Source of the DNA: DATKDF01 sp963752045
Lineage (GTDB): Bacteria > Acidobacteriota > Vicinamibacteria > Vicinamibacterales > SCN-69-37
Direction of reading: 5' to 3'
DNA length: 64,000 nt
Assembly (NCBI GenBank): GCA_963752045.1
Contig: CAVVWN010000008.1
Coordinates: 496,001-560,000, forward strand
Made by a program: the position numbers and the translations under genes. The notes beneath the pieces are model-generated. The model ran no database searches and was not told the origin of the DNA. It saw only the letters and a list, made by a program, of their open reading frames with translations. Below, piece by piece: positions 11,386 through 22,887 of the stretch (positions are counted from its first letter, which is position 1; every line of letters starts with the position of its first letter).

Positions 11386-12384
11386 ATGGCGAATCCTCAA
11401 TCCAGTTTCCGACGGGACGCGGCGACGTTGCTCGTCGCCATCGCGCTCGGAGGCCTCACGCTCGCCGGCCAGGAGCCCCTGGCCATCGCCAAGGCTCACT
11501 ACGCCTCGGCCGCGTACGAAGAGGCCCTCGAGGCCCTGGCTTCCGCCCGGCCGTCCCCGTCGTCGCGAGACGCCGTGGAGGTCGCCGCGTATCGGGCCTT
11601 CTGCCTCTTCGCCCTCGGGCGGACGGAAGAAGCGCGGGCATCGGTCGAGTCGCTGGTGCTCATCGATCCGCAGTTCAGGCCTGCCGAGGACCAGGCATCG
11701 CCGCGCGTGCGGGCGTTCTTCGACGAGGTGCGAAGTCCCATGCTCGGCGACCTTGCGTGGCGGGCGTACGCCTCGGCCCGCGCGGCATTCGAACGGAACG
11801 ACCTGCCGTCGGCCGCTCGTGAGTTCACCGAGGTAGTGAGGCTCCTCGAGCAGATCCCGACGCCACTGGATGCCCGGCTGGTCGACCTTGGAGTGCTGGC
11901 CGGCGAGTTCGTCGATCGAGTCGCGCAGGCGCAGGCTCAGGCGCAAGCGCGGGAACAGGCGCGGGCGGAAGCGGAGGCGCGGGCGCAGACGGAGGCTGAG
12001 GCGGAGCGCGCGAAGGCGGCGGCCGAGCGGCCGGCCGTCAAGCCCGAAGAGGCACGCGCTGCGGAACCGCCGTCGGCCCCGGACCCCGATCGGATTTACG
12101 CCGACGAGGACGCGGACGTCACCAAGCCGGCCGCGATCTCGAGCCCGCTGCCGCCGTGGGTCCCTCCGGCCGGGGCGTCGGGGCAGGAATTCTCGGGCGT
12201 CGTCGAGGTCATCATCGGTCGCGACGGGAAGGCCGAGTCGGCCTCGATGCGCGAGAGCATCTTCCCCCTGTACGATTCGCTGCTCCTGAGCGCCACGAGG
12301 TCATGGCAGTTCCGGCCGGCCACGAAGGATGGCGCGCCGGTGAGATTCCGCTATCGCCTGGCCGTGCGGCTGGGCGGGTCGTGA
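11386..12384 (+). CDS. Periplasmic TPR protein with TonB C-terminal domain
   Basis: A 332-residue protein. ATG at 11386 is used; an in-frame TTG sits 6 nt upstream. After a signal-like hydrophobic stretch (about residues 10-28) come TPR-like helices (about 30-170), a highly charged Ala/Gln/Glu/Arg coiled coil (about 180-225), a proline-rich linker, and a TonB-type C-terminal domain with FSGVVEVIIGRDGKAES and SWQFRPATKDGAPV. TonB C-terminal domains contact TonB boxes of outer-membrane receptors, but this protein lacks the inner-membrane proline-rich TonB layout found at 58832. It may dock envelope proteins without energising transport. The next 186 bases (12385-12570) hold nothing recognisable. 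Confidence 0.65.
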   Translation: MANPQSSFRRDAATLLVAIALGGLTLAGQEPLAIAKAHYASAAYEEALEALASARPSPSSRDAVEVAAYRAFCLFALGRTEEARASVESLVLIDPQFRPAEDQASPRVRAFFDEVRSPMLGDLAWRAYASARAAFERNDLPSAAREFTEVVRLLEQIPTPLDARLVDLGVLAGEFVDRVAQAQAQAQAREQARAEAEARAQTEAEAERAKAAAERPAVKPEEARAAEPPSAPDPDRIYADEDADVTKPAAISSPLPPWVPPAGASGQEFSGVVEVIIGRDGKAESASMRESIFPLYDSLLLSATRSWQFRPATKDGAPVRFRYRLAVRLGGS

Positions 12385-12570
12385 GCCGGGTCCGGCGCGC
12401 GGCCGGCGATCACCACGCGGGCCTCTGAGCAGCAGCAAGGTCGCCGGCCCCGCTACTCGAACAACCGGAGTATCTGGAAACTGGAGTCTGGAATCGCCGA
12501 GCATCTGAAGACCTGAAATCTCGGATCGGGTGCCCGCGACCCGCGAAGTTGGAGGTTCCAGCAGCTCTGC

Positions 12571-12626
12571 GATTCCAGATCCCAGATCCCAGATCCCAGA
12601 TTCCAGATTCCAGATTCCAGATTCAC
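12571..12626 (+). repeat. Heptamer array GATYCCA (left of tRNA)
   Basis: Seven perfect tandem copies of GATYCCA (four of one base variant, three of the other) and an eighth unit GATTCAC run without spacers. Three units carry GATC. The array ends 7 bases before the CCA end of the tRNA. It is complementary to the array at 12716-12750. Confidence 0.9.
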
Positions 12627-12633
12627 GATCGAG

Positions 12634-12709
12634 TGGTGGGCCCCCCAGGATTCGAACCTGGGACCAACCGGTTATGAGCCGGCAGCTCTCACCGCTGAGC
12701 TAGGGGCCC
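12634..12709 (-). tRNA. tRNA with anticodon CAU, most likely tRNA-Ile2 (lysidine type)
   Basis: A 76-nt cloverleaf on the minus strand including an encoded CCA. The acceptor stem GGGCCCC/GGGGCCC, D-arm GCTC/GAGC, anticodon stem GCCGG/CCGGT with loop CTCATAA, and T-arm CCAGG/CCTGG with TTCGAAT all pair. CAU could read Met, but the overall sequence resembles the E. coli ileX tRNA (TGGTC variable region). It also has C4-G69 and C5-G68, pairs reported as recognised by the lysidine synthetase TilS. tRNA-Ile2 is therefore preferred over elongator Met. It lies between heptamer arrays upstream of the TonB-like gene's end. Confidence 0.85.
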
Positions 12710-12715
12710 CGATAT

Positions 12716-12750
12716 TGGAATCTGGGATCTGGAATCTGGGATCTGGGATC
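12716..12750 (-). repeat. Inverted heptamer array (right of tRNA)
   Basis: Five tandem copies of TGGRATC, the reverse complement of the left array's unit, begin 7 bases beyond the 5' end of the tRNA. Degenerate copies continue to about 12785. In a tRNA precursor the two flanks could pair with each other. Confidence 0.88.
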
Positions 12751-12859
12751 TGAATTTCGCGGCATCTGGGATCTTCAATCTGAGTCTCCATCCGGAACCT
12801 GCGATGTCGGGCCAGCCGTGATCCCCAGATTCCAGATCGCCAGATTCCAGATGCCCTGA

Positions 12860-12895
12860 GATCCCATGATCCCAGATCCCAGATCCCAGATTCAC
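12860..12895 (+). repeat. Third heptamer array, again GATYCCA orientation
   Basis: Four GATCCCA units (one followed by an extra T) and a terminal GATTCAC, the same end unit as the array at 12571. Looser CCAGATTCCAGAT copies lie at 12822-12852. It abuts the stop codon of rpoD at 12902. Confidence 0.88.
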
Positions 12896-12901
12896 GCCTC
12901 G

Positions 12902-14596
<1,695 letters not shown>

Positions 14597-14623
14597 GTCG
14601 TCTCCTACTAAAAGCTCTTGTCC

Positions 14624-14711
14624 AGGGGGTCAGGCCCGCTTACGCGAGCGGGGCCAGACCCCTCGGCCCTCTGGCTCCGGCCCGCTTACGCGAGCGGGGC
14701 CAGACCCCTCA
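14624..14711. repeat. Two palindromic GCTTACGCGAGC elements between dnaG and rpoD
   Basis: Copy 1 (about 14624-14664) and copy 2 (about 14676-14711) share CCCGCTTACGCGAGCGGGGCCAG followed by ACCCCTC. Each folds into a stem-loop: copy 1 through GGGGTC/GACCCC and GGCC stems, copy 2 through TCTGG/CCAGA. The loop core GCTTACGCGAGC differs by one base from the core of the elements at 23.6, 28.0 and 61.4 kb. In this spot it could attenuate or process the dnaG-rpoD transcript. Confidence 0.75.
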
Positions 14712-14712
14712 G

Positions 14713-16476
14713 TCAGTTCCCGTCGAGCCGCCGGAGCAGCTCCTTCTTCTGCGACCACAAATCCGTAAGCTCTCCGCCCTGGAAAGCGTCGCCACGTTCC
14801 TGCAATCGTTCGATTGCGTCCTGCACGGCCGCCAGTTCCCGTCCCCAGCGCAGGCGCTTCAGGGCCTGCACGCAATCGGGCGGTTCGGCCACGGGCCGGT
14901 CGGAGTGTGCGGCGCGATCGAGCACGGCACGCTCTCCTTCACTTAGACGCTCGTGCAGCAGATTTGGCAGCACGTCGGGCGGCACGTCCACGAGGCTGGC
15001 CCCGAGCCTCAGAATCGACGCCGAAAACAGGCCGTCGAGGTCGGCCGGCTCGAGCCTGGCCACGGCCGCCAGCCCCTCGACCGGATGGTGCACGAGCGCC
15101 CACAGCAGCCCCTGCTCGGCCGGCCGCAGCCGCGCACCGGCCTGCATCGCCAGGGCCGGCACGTCCTTGCGCCGTTCGGAGGCGGCCTTTCGAATCTCGT
15201 CGCGAATCACCGCCTCGGTGACGCGCGCTTTGTGCGCCAGCCGGTCCGCGAACTGATCCCGGGTTGCCGCGTCCGGAATCGTCGCCGCCACCCCCAGCAT
15301 CTCGCCGAGAAATCGCCGCCTCCCGTCCGGCCGGTTCAGGTCCACGCCCGAGGCCGCCCGGTCCAGCAGGAACTCCAGGTACGGCCTCGACGTGCGCAGC
15401 AGCTCCGAATAGGCCTGGCCGCCGCTCACGCGGATGAACGCATCCGGGTCCGAGCCCTCTGGCAGGAGCGCGACATTCACCTGAAACCCTTCACTCACAA
15501 GCAGTTCCGAAGATCTGGCCGCGGCGCCACGGCCCGCCGCGTCGGGATCAAAACTGATCACGACCTTCGAAGAAAAACGTTTCAGTATACGCGATTGGGC
15601 CGGCGTCAGAGCCGTGCCACAAAGCGCCGCCACCGCCTGGACACCCGCCTGCCAGACCTGGGCCAGGTCGAAGTACCCCTCCACCAGGACGCAGTAGTTG
15701 TGCTTCCGGATGGCGGCCTTGGTGACGTTCAGGCCGTAGAGCGTCCGGCTCTTCGAGTACACGGGCGTTTCGGGCGAGTTGAGGTACTTGGGCACCTGCC
15801 CCGCCTCGAGCGCCCGGCCGCCGAAGGCCACGATGGACCCGGAATCGCGCGCGATCGGGATCGTGAGGCGGTTGCGAAAGCGGTCGACGAGCCGCCCCCC
15901 CTCCCGCTCCATGACGAGCCCGCTGCGCAGCTGCAGGGCGAGCGGCACCTTCTGTTCGGCGAACCGCGCCTGCAGGCTGTCGCGGCCGCCGGCGGGCGCG
16001 AATCCGTACCCGAACGTCTCGATGGTCTCCGCCTTCAGGCCTCGCGATTCGAGCTCTTTTCTGGCGCGGGCGCCCATCGGGCTGGCGAGCTGTTCACGGA
16101 AGAAGGCCGCAGCCTGCTCGTGAAGGCCAACAAGCGCCTCCCGCTCGGAGGCTGCCGCGCGGTCGTCTGGCCCGTCGGCAGGCTCGGGTACTTGGATGCC
16201 GGCTCTTGCCGCCAGGTGTCGCACCACTTCGGGAAACCCCAGCTTTTCGTGCAGCTCCACGAACGTGAACACGTCGCCGCCGGCCCCGCAGCCGAAGCAC
16301 TTGAAGAACCCCTTTTCCCCGTTGACGTTGAACGACGGCGTCTTCTCCTCGTGGAACGGGCACAGGCCCTTGAACGTCGCCCCCGTCTTCCTGAGCGACA
16401 CCACCTCTCCGATGACCGACACGATGTCGGTCTGCGCCTTCAGGTCGTCGAGAAACCCCTGGGGAAAGAGCGCCAT
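14713..16476 (-). CDS. dnaG: DNA primase DnaG
   Basis: A 587-residue primase that makes RNA primers at the replication fork. The N-terminal zinc finger is visible (C39, H42, C60, C63 in CPFHEEKTPSF...FFKCFGCGAGG), then the RNA polymerase core (ETFGYGFAP, GRLVDRFRNRLTIPI), the TOPRIM acidic residues (VEGYFDLAQ and SFDPDAAGR) and a C-terminal helicase-binding region. The ATG shares one base with the mutS2 stop codon, so translation is probably coupled. rpoD follows after a 116-nt gap filled by palindromes. Confidence 0.95.
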   Translation of the reverse strand: MALFPQGFLDDLKAQTDIVSVIGEVVSLRKTGATFKGLCPFHEEKTPSFNVNGEKGFFKCFGCGAGGDVFTFVELHEKLGFPEVVRHLAARAGIQVPEPADGPDDRAAASEREALVGLHEQAAAFFREQLASPMGARARKELESRGLKAETIETFGYGFAPAGGRDSLQARFAEQKVPLALQLRSGLVMEREGGRLVDRFRNRLTIPIARDSGSIVAFGGRALEAGQVPKYLNSPETPVYSKSRTLYGLNVTKAAIRKHNYCVLVEGYFDLAQVWQAGVQAVAALCGTALTPAQSRILKRFSSKVVISFDPDAAGRGAAARSSELLVSEGFQVNVALLPEGSDPDAFIRVSGGQAYSELLRTSRPYLEFLLDRAASGVDLNRPDGRRRFLGEMLGVAATIPDAATRDQFADRLAHKARVTEAVIRDEIRKAASERRKDVPALAMQAGARLRPAEQGLLWALVHHPVEGLAAVARLEPADLDGLFSASILRLGASLVDVPPDVLPNLLHERLSEGERAVLDRAAHSDRPVAEPPDCVQALKRLRWGRELAAVQDAIERLQERGDAFQGGELTDLWSQKKELLRRLDGN

Positions 16477-18953
16477 CAGTCTTTCAACTCGACAATCGTG
16501 GCTCCGCCGCCGCCCTCGTTGTCCGGGGCTCGCTCGACGGAGGCGACGAGCGGATGTTCCCGAAAGAACTTCGTCAGGGCCTCGCGCAGTCGTCCGGTGC
16601 CGTGGCCGTGCACGACCCTCAGCCGCTTCGTGTCGCTCAGTAATGCGTCATCGAGGAACTTCTCGGCTCGGTCGATCGCCTCGTCGACGGTGGCGCCAAT
16701 CACCATGAGCTCGGCGGGCCGCGCCGCATCGGCGAGGCCGGAAGCCGGCCTGGATCGACCCGGCGAGTCCTTTGCCCGTGGCCGGCTCGCCTCCCGGACG
16801 GGCTGTCGAAGCGCATCCAGGGGCACCCGCATGCGCTTGCCGCGCACGTCGATGTCCACCTGCCTTCCGGATGCGGACTTGACGATCCCGAGCGTCGCGA
16901 ACGTGGTGACGAACACCTCGGTTCCGGGAGGTGGCGCCGTGTCGAACGGCTCGCCGCTCGTCTCAGCCGAGGCGGACTCGCCCGTCTCGCCGCCAATCGC
17001 GTCGAGGGCCTGGCGCGCCTCGACCCGCAGGCTGCCCACGTCGCCGGTCGTGAGCACCGGCCCGGCGACACGGGCTCGCTTCTCGGCTCGTCGCGAGAGC
17101 GCGTCAGCCTGGTTCTTGAGCTTCGCGACCACCGTGTCGACCTCTGCGCGCGCCTCGCGCAGTCGCTCGGCGAGCTTGTCGTCGAAGCGCTTCTTGAGGA
17201 CCGACTCGCGCTCGGCCAGCCGCGACTCGCGCGCGCGCAGGGCCGCGCGTTCCCGCTCGAGCTCCTCCCGGCCGGCGGCCACCGTGCGGCGCTCGCGTTC
17301 GAGCGCGGCCAGCTCGGCGTCCACTCGCGCGAGGTGTGCCGCCAGTTGCGACTCGCGACCCGACCGCCGCCCGCGCGCGTCGGCCACGATGCCCTCGGGC
17401 ATCCCGAGCCGCTCGGCCACCTCGAAAGCCAGACTTCGGCCGGGCGCGCCATAGACCAGCCGGTACGTCGGTGCGTAGGTTTCGGGCTCGAAGCCGAAGG
17501 CCGCGGCAGCCACACCCTCTGTCGTGGCCGCGTAGGACTTCAGGGCATCGTCGTGCGTCGTGGCGATGACCATGGCCCCGCGCCGCCTGAAGTGGTCGAT
17601 CACCGCGGTGCCGAGCGCGCCGCCTTCAATGGGGTCTGTCCCGCTGCCCACCTCGTCGAGAAGCACGAGCGCCGGCTCCACGAGCGCCCGCTCCATTTCG
17701 ACGATGTTGGCGATGCGTGCGGAGAAAGTACTGAGGCTCGCCGAAATGGACTGTTCGTCGCCGATGTCGGCGAACACGGTGGCAAACGGCGAGAGCGCGC
17801 TGTCTTCGTCGACCGGAATGAAGAGGCCGGCCTGGGCCATCAGGGCGAGCAGGCCGAAGGCCTTGAGCGCCACCGTTTTGCCGCCGGTGTTCGGTCCCGA
17901 GATCACAAGCGCCCGCGTCGGCGGTTCCATGATGAGGTCCGACGGAATCACGACCGCCGGGCCTGCCGCCCCTGCCGCTCGCTCGGACCGGTCAATCCGA
18001 TCGAGCAGGTCGCGCACTGCGGGAATCAGCAGCGGGTGGCGAGCGCCGCGGAACACCAGGCGGCCGTCGTCGACGATGGCCGGCGCCACGCCGTCCATGC
18101 GGCGCGCGAGCCGCGCCCGCGCCTGCGCTGCGTCAATGGCGGCGGCAGCCTCGAGGAGCGCGTCGAGATCCTCGCCGCGCAGCCGGAAAGCGTTCGAGAG
18201 CGCGAGCAGGATTCGGTGGACCTCCTGCCGCTCGCGCTCGGCGAGGGCCACGACGTCGTTGTTGAGCGTGACCGTCGAAAGCGGCTCGAGGTACAGGCTC
18301 GCGCCGCTCGCCGACGACCCATGCACGAGGCCGGGTATCGCGTCGCGGTGCTCGGCCCGGACGACGACGACGTAGCGGCCGTTGCGGTCCGTGATGATCT
18401 GGTCCTGAAGGTACTTGGCGGTGTCGCGACCGCGCGTGAGGCCCTCGAGGCTCGACCGGAGCTTGCTGCGCTTCTGCCGCAGCTTTTCGCGGATGTCGCG
18501 TAGCGCCGGACTCGCATCGTCCAGGACGTCGCCGCCGGCGTCGATCGCGCGTGTGATGGCAGCCGCCTCCTCGGCGAAGGACGTGACCCCGGCGACGAGC
18601 GCGCCAAGTCCGGGAGCGGAGGGTGCACGCCGGATGGTCTCGGTGACGGTCTCGACCGAACGGACGAACCGGCCGAGGCCCAGAAGCTGGAGCGGATCGA
18701 GGGGCTGGTCGCTGACGTCGAGGGCGCCGAGGACGCGGTCGAGGTCGTCCGGCGCGTCAATCGACAGGGAACTGCCGCTCTTGACGAGGGCTACGGCTTC
18801 TCCGGTGAGCGCCAGCCTGCGGCGCACCTCACCGGGATCGGTCGCCGGCTCGAGGTCGAGCGCCCGGGCCCGGCCGAGCGCGGTCATGGCCTCGGCGGCC
18901 AACGCGTCGCGGATCCGATCGAATTCGAGGACGTTCTGAGCCGACGATTGCAT
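16476..18953 (-). CDS. mutS2: Endonuclease MutS2
   Basis: An 825-residue MutS2. An N-terminal helical core leads to the ABC ATPase, with Walker A GPNTGGKTVALK, the Walker B segment VLLDEVGSGTDP and an ATTHDD switch. A long coiled coil rich in Arg/Glu follows. The C-terminal Smr nuclease domain shows a VVHGHGTGRLREAL motif. MutS2 lacks the mismatch-binding domain of MutS and is known for suppressing recombination or rescuing collided ribosomes. The start at 18953 is an ATG. It leads the mutS2-dnaG-rpoD series on this strand. Confidence 0.95.
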   Translation of the reverse strand: MQSSAQNVLEFDRIRDALAAEAMTALGRARALDLEPATDPGEVRRRLALTGEAVALVKSGSSLSIDAPDDLDRVLGALDVSDQPLDPLQLLGLGRFVRSVETVTETIRRAPSAPGLGALVAGVTSFAEEAAAITRAIDAGGDVLDDASPALRDIREKLRQKRSKLRSSLEGLTRGRDTAKYLQDQIITDRNGRYVVVVRAEHRDAIPGLVHGSSASGASLYLEPLSTVTLNNDVVALAERERQEVHRILLALSNAFRLRGEDLDALLEAAAAIDAAQARARLARRMDGVAPAIVDDGRLVFRGARHPLLIPAVRDLLDRIDRSERAAGAAGPAVVIPSDLIMEPPTRALVISGPNTGGKTVALKAFGLLALMAQAGLFIPVDEDSALSPFATVFADIGDEQSISASLSTFSARIANIVEMERALVEPALVLLDEVGSGTDPIEGGALGTAVIDHFRRRGAMVIATTHDDALKSYAATTEGVAAAAFGFEPETYAPTYRLVYGAPGRSLAFEVAERLGMPEGIVADARGRRSGRESQLAAHLARVDAELAALERERRTVAAGREELERERAALRARESRLAERESVLKKRFDDKLAERLREARAEVDTVVAKLKNQADALSRRAEKRARVAGPVLTTGDVGSLRVEARQALDAIGGETGESASAETSGEPFDTAPPPGTEVFVTTFATLGIVKSASGRQVDIDVRGKRMRVPLDALRQPVREASRPRAKDSPGRSRPASGLADAARPAELMVIGATVDEAIDRAEKFLDDALLSDTKRLRVVHGHGTGRLREALTKFFREHPLVASVERAPDNEGGGGATIVELKD

Positions 18954-19019
18954 GGGTGAGCCCGGCGGGGGCCGGGCAGCCTCAGATTATCCCACGGACC
19001 GGGCTGGCCCCGGTCCGAA

Positions 19020-19805
19020 TCAGGCCAGATGATTGATGGCGCTCGCCACCGACGCGGCGCCGAATCCATTGTCGATGTTGACCACCGAGACGCCCGTGGC
19101 GCACGAATTGAGCATCGCGAGGAGCGCCGTCATCCCACCGAAGCTGGAGCCGTAGCCGACGCTCGTCGGCACGGCTACGACCGGCACACGCACCAGACCG
19201 CCGATCACGCTGGCGAGCGCGCCTTCCATGCCGGCCACGGCGATGATGACGCGGGCCGCGGCCAGCCGATCGCGTTCGGACAGCAGCCGGTGGATGCCGG
19301 CCACGCCGACGTCGTACAAGCGGTCGACCTCGTTGCCCATGACCTCGGCTGACACCGCTGCCTCTTCGGCCACCGACATGTCCGAGGTTCCAGCAGCCGC
19401 CACCATGATGACGCCCCGGCCGCGCGGGCCGTCCACGCGTCGCTCGATGATCCGCGCCGCGCCGTGGAAGCGGGCGTCGGGAATGACGGCCGCCACGGCG
19501 TCATAGGCCTCGGGCACGGTACGCGTGACGAGCAGGCTGTGTCCGCGCTCGACGATGGCCCGCGAGATTCGGGCGATCTGATCGGGTGTCTTGCCTTCGC
19601 CGAAGACGACTTCGGGGAAACCCTGCCTTTCAGCGCGCTGGTGGTCGACGCGCGCAAAGCCCAGGTCCTCGAACGGATCGGCGACCGCCATGGCGCGGGC
19701 CCGCCGTTCCGCTTCGGCCGGGTCGAGCCGGCCGTCGCGCACGGCGTCGAAGAGCGCCCGCAGGGCGTCGAGCGGAGGCGAGGAGGTATCTGGTTGATCC
19801 GACAC
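19020..19805 (-). CDS. larB: LarB, nickel-pincer nucleotide cofactor carboxylase
   Basis: A 261-residue protein with GTG start. The C-terminal half is PurE-like, with VAAAGTSDMSVAEEA, GVAGIHRLL, VAGMEGALASVIGGL and PTSVGYGSSFGG. LarB carboxylates and hydrolyses nicotinic acid adenine dinucleotide in the first step of nickel-pincer cofactor synthesis for lactate racemase and related enzymes. The partners larC, larE and larA are not nearby, so the pathway must be split or the cofactor made elsewhere in the genome. It diverges from citrate synthase. Confidence 0.9.
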   Translation of the reverse strand: MSDQPDTSSPPLDALRALFDAVRDGRLDPAEAERRARAMAVADPFEDLGFARVDHQRAERQGFPEVVFGEGKTPDQIARISRAIVERGHSLLVTRTVPEAYDAVAAVIPDARFHGAARIIERRVDGPRGRGVIMVAAAGTSDMSVAEEAAVSAEVMGNEVDRLYDVGVAGIHRLLSERDRLAAARVIIAVAGMEGALASVIGGLVRVPVVAVPTSVGYGSSFGGMTALLAMLNSCATGVSVVNIDNGFGAASVASAINHLA

Positions 19806-19815
19806 GGCTTTCCGT

Positions 19816-19845
19816 TTGACTCGGCCGAGAACAGGTTCCTACAAT
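19816..19845 (+). promoter_or_regulatory. Candidate promoter of citrate synthase
   Basis: TTGACT and TACAAT are separated by 18 bp on the plus strand, about 80 nt before the ATG at 19925. The -35 hexamer lies just beyond the GTG start of the divergent larB gene. Confidence 0.45.
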
Positions 19846-19924
19846 TAGGGGTTGTGCCTGCGGGCCAGCATCCATATTATGCGCGACCATCGGCTCCACG
19901 CCCTCCACGGTTACAGGTAGCTCC

Positions 19925-21067
19925 ATGACCTCCACGTCCAAGGCCGGACTCGAAGACGTCGTCGCCGGTGAATCGGCCATTTGCTACCTCGACGGCGCCG
20001 CTGGCGTGCTGGCCTACTACGGCTACGACATCCACGATCTGGCGGATGCCGAGCGGGGCGTGTCGTTCGAGGAAGTCTGCTACCTGCTCTGGTATGGCCG
20101 GCTGCCGACGCGATCGGAACTGGGTGACCTGCGCACGCAGCTGGTGTCGGCACGGGCGCTCCCCGACGGCGTGATGCGCGCGATGCGGTCGATGCCCCCG
20201 GTCGACGGGATGGACGCGCTGCGCACGCTGACGTCGGTCGCGGCGCACTACGATCCGGACGCCGACGATCGTTCGCCGGCCGCGCGCTACCGCAAGGCCG
20301 TGCGGCTCACCGGGCAGATTGGCTCGATTGTCGCCACGTGGGGCCGGATGGCGGCCGGTGGCGGGGCGATCGAGCCGGACCCGGCCCTCGGTCACGCGGC
20401 CAACTTCCTCTACATGCTGACCGGCCGGCGTCCGTCGGCGCTCGCGACGCGGGCGTTCGACGTCTCGCTCATCCTGCACGCCGATCACGAGCTGAACGCC
20501 TCGACGTTCGCGGCCCGCGTGGCGGCCGCGACGCTCACCGACATCCACTCGGCCATCGTGGCCGCGATCGGCACGCTGAAGGGGCCGTTGCATGGCGGGG
20601 CCAACGCCGAGGTGATGAAGATGCTCCTCGAGATCGGCCAGGACGGCGGCGCCGATCGGGCCGAGGCGTTCGTCCGTGCGAAGCTCGCGCGCAAGGAGAA
20701 GATCTCGGGATTCGGCCATCGTGTCTACCGCACGGAAGATCCGCGGGCGACGCACCTGCGGCGGCTGTCGAAGCGGCTCGGCGACGAGGCGGGTCAGCCG
20801 CAGTGGTTCGAGCTGTCGCAGCGGATCGAGTCGGTGATTCTCAGCGAGAAGAAGCTCCACGCCAACGTCGACTTCTACTCGGCCTCGATGTTCTACTCGA
20901 TGGGCATTCCCATCGACCTCTACACGCCGATCTTCGCCGTGAGCCGCGTGTCGGGATGGACGGCCCACGTGCTCGAGCAGTACGCGAACAACCGCCTCAT
21001 CCGCCCGCGGACCGACTACATCGGCCCGTCCTACCCGCAGCAGGTGTTGCCGCTCGATGCAAGGTAG
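19925..21067 (+). CDS. Citrate synthase (type II-like; may be 2-methylcitrate synthase)
   Basis: A 380-residue enzyme that condenses oxaloacetate with acetyl-CoA, or propionyl-CoA in the methylcitrate branch. The catalytic set is present: histidines in GPLHGGANAEV and GFGHRVYR and the aspartate in NVDFYSA. The N-terminus has the YRGYDI-like stretch YYGYDIHDLA. Length fits the short form without the N-terminal NADH-binding extension. Citrate and methylcitrate synthases cannot be told apart by eye. lepA begins 6 nt after its stop on the same strand, so they may share a transcript. Confidence 0.88.
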   Translation: MTSTSKAGLEDVVAGESAICYLDGAAGVLAYYGYDIHDLADAERGVSFEEVCYLLWYGRLPTRSELGDLRTQLVSARALPDGVMRAMRSMPPVDGMDALRTLTSVAAHYDPDADDRSPAARYRKAVRLTGQIGSIVATWGRMAAGGGAIEPDPALGHAANFLYMLTGRRPSALATRAFDVSLILHADHELNASTFAARVAAATLTDIHSAIVAAIGTLKGPLHGGANAEVMKMLLEIGQDGGADRAEAFVRAKLARKEKISGFGHRVYRTEDPRATHLRRLSKRLGDEAGQPQWFELSQRIESVILSEKKLHANVDFYSASMFYSMGIPIDLYTPIFAVSRVSGWTAHVLEQYANNRLIRPRTDYIGPSYPQQVLPLDAR

Positions 21068-21073
21068 CGAGCG

Positions 21074-22883
<1,810 letters not shown>

Positions 22884-22887
<4 letters not shown>

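Noticed and set aside
12571..12895. CRISPR array
   Set aside because: Units are 7 nt with no spacers and change orientation; no cas genes.
14953..17454. 833-codon open frame opposite dnaG and mutS2
   Set aside because: It spans two well-supported genes on the other strand and is low in sequence complexity; a shadow of GC-rich codon use.
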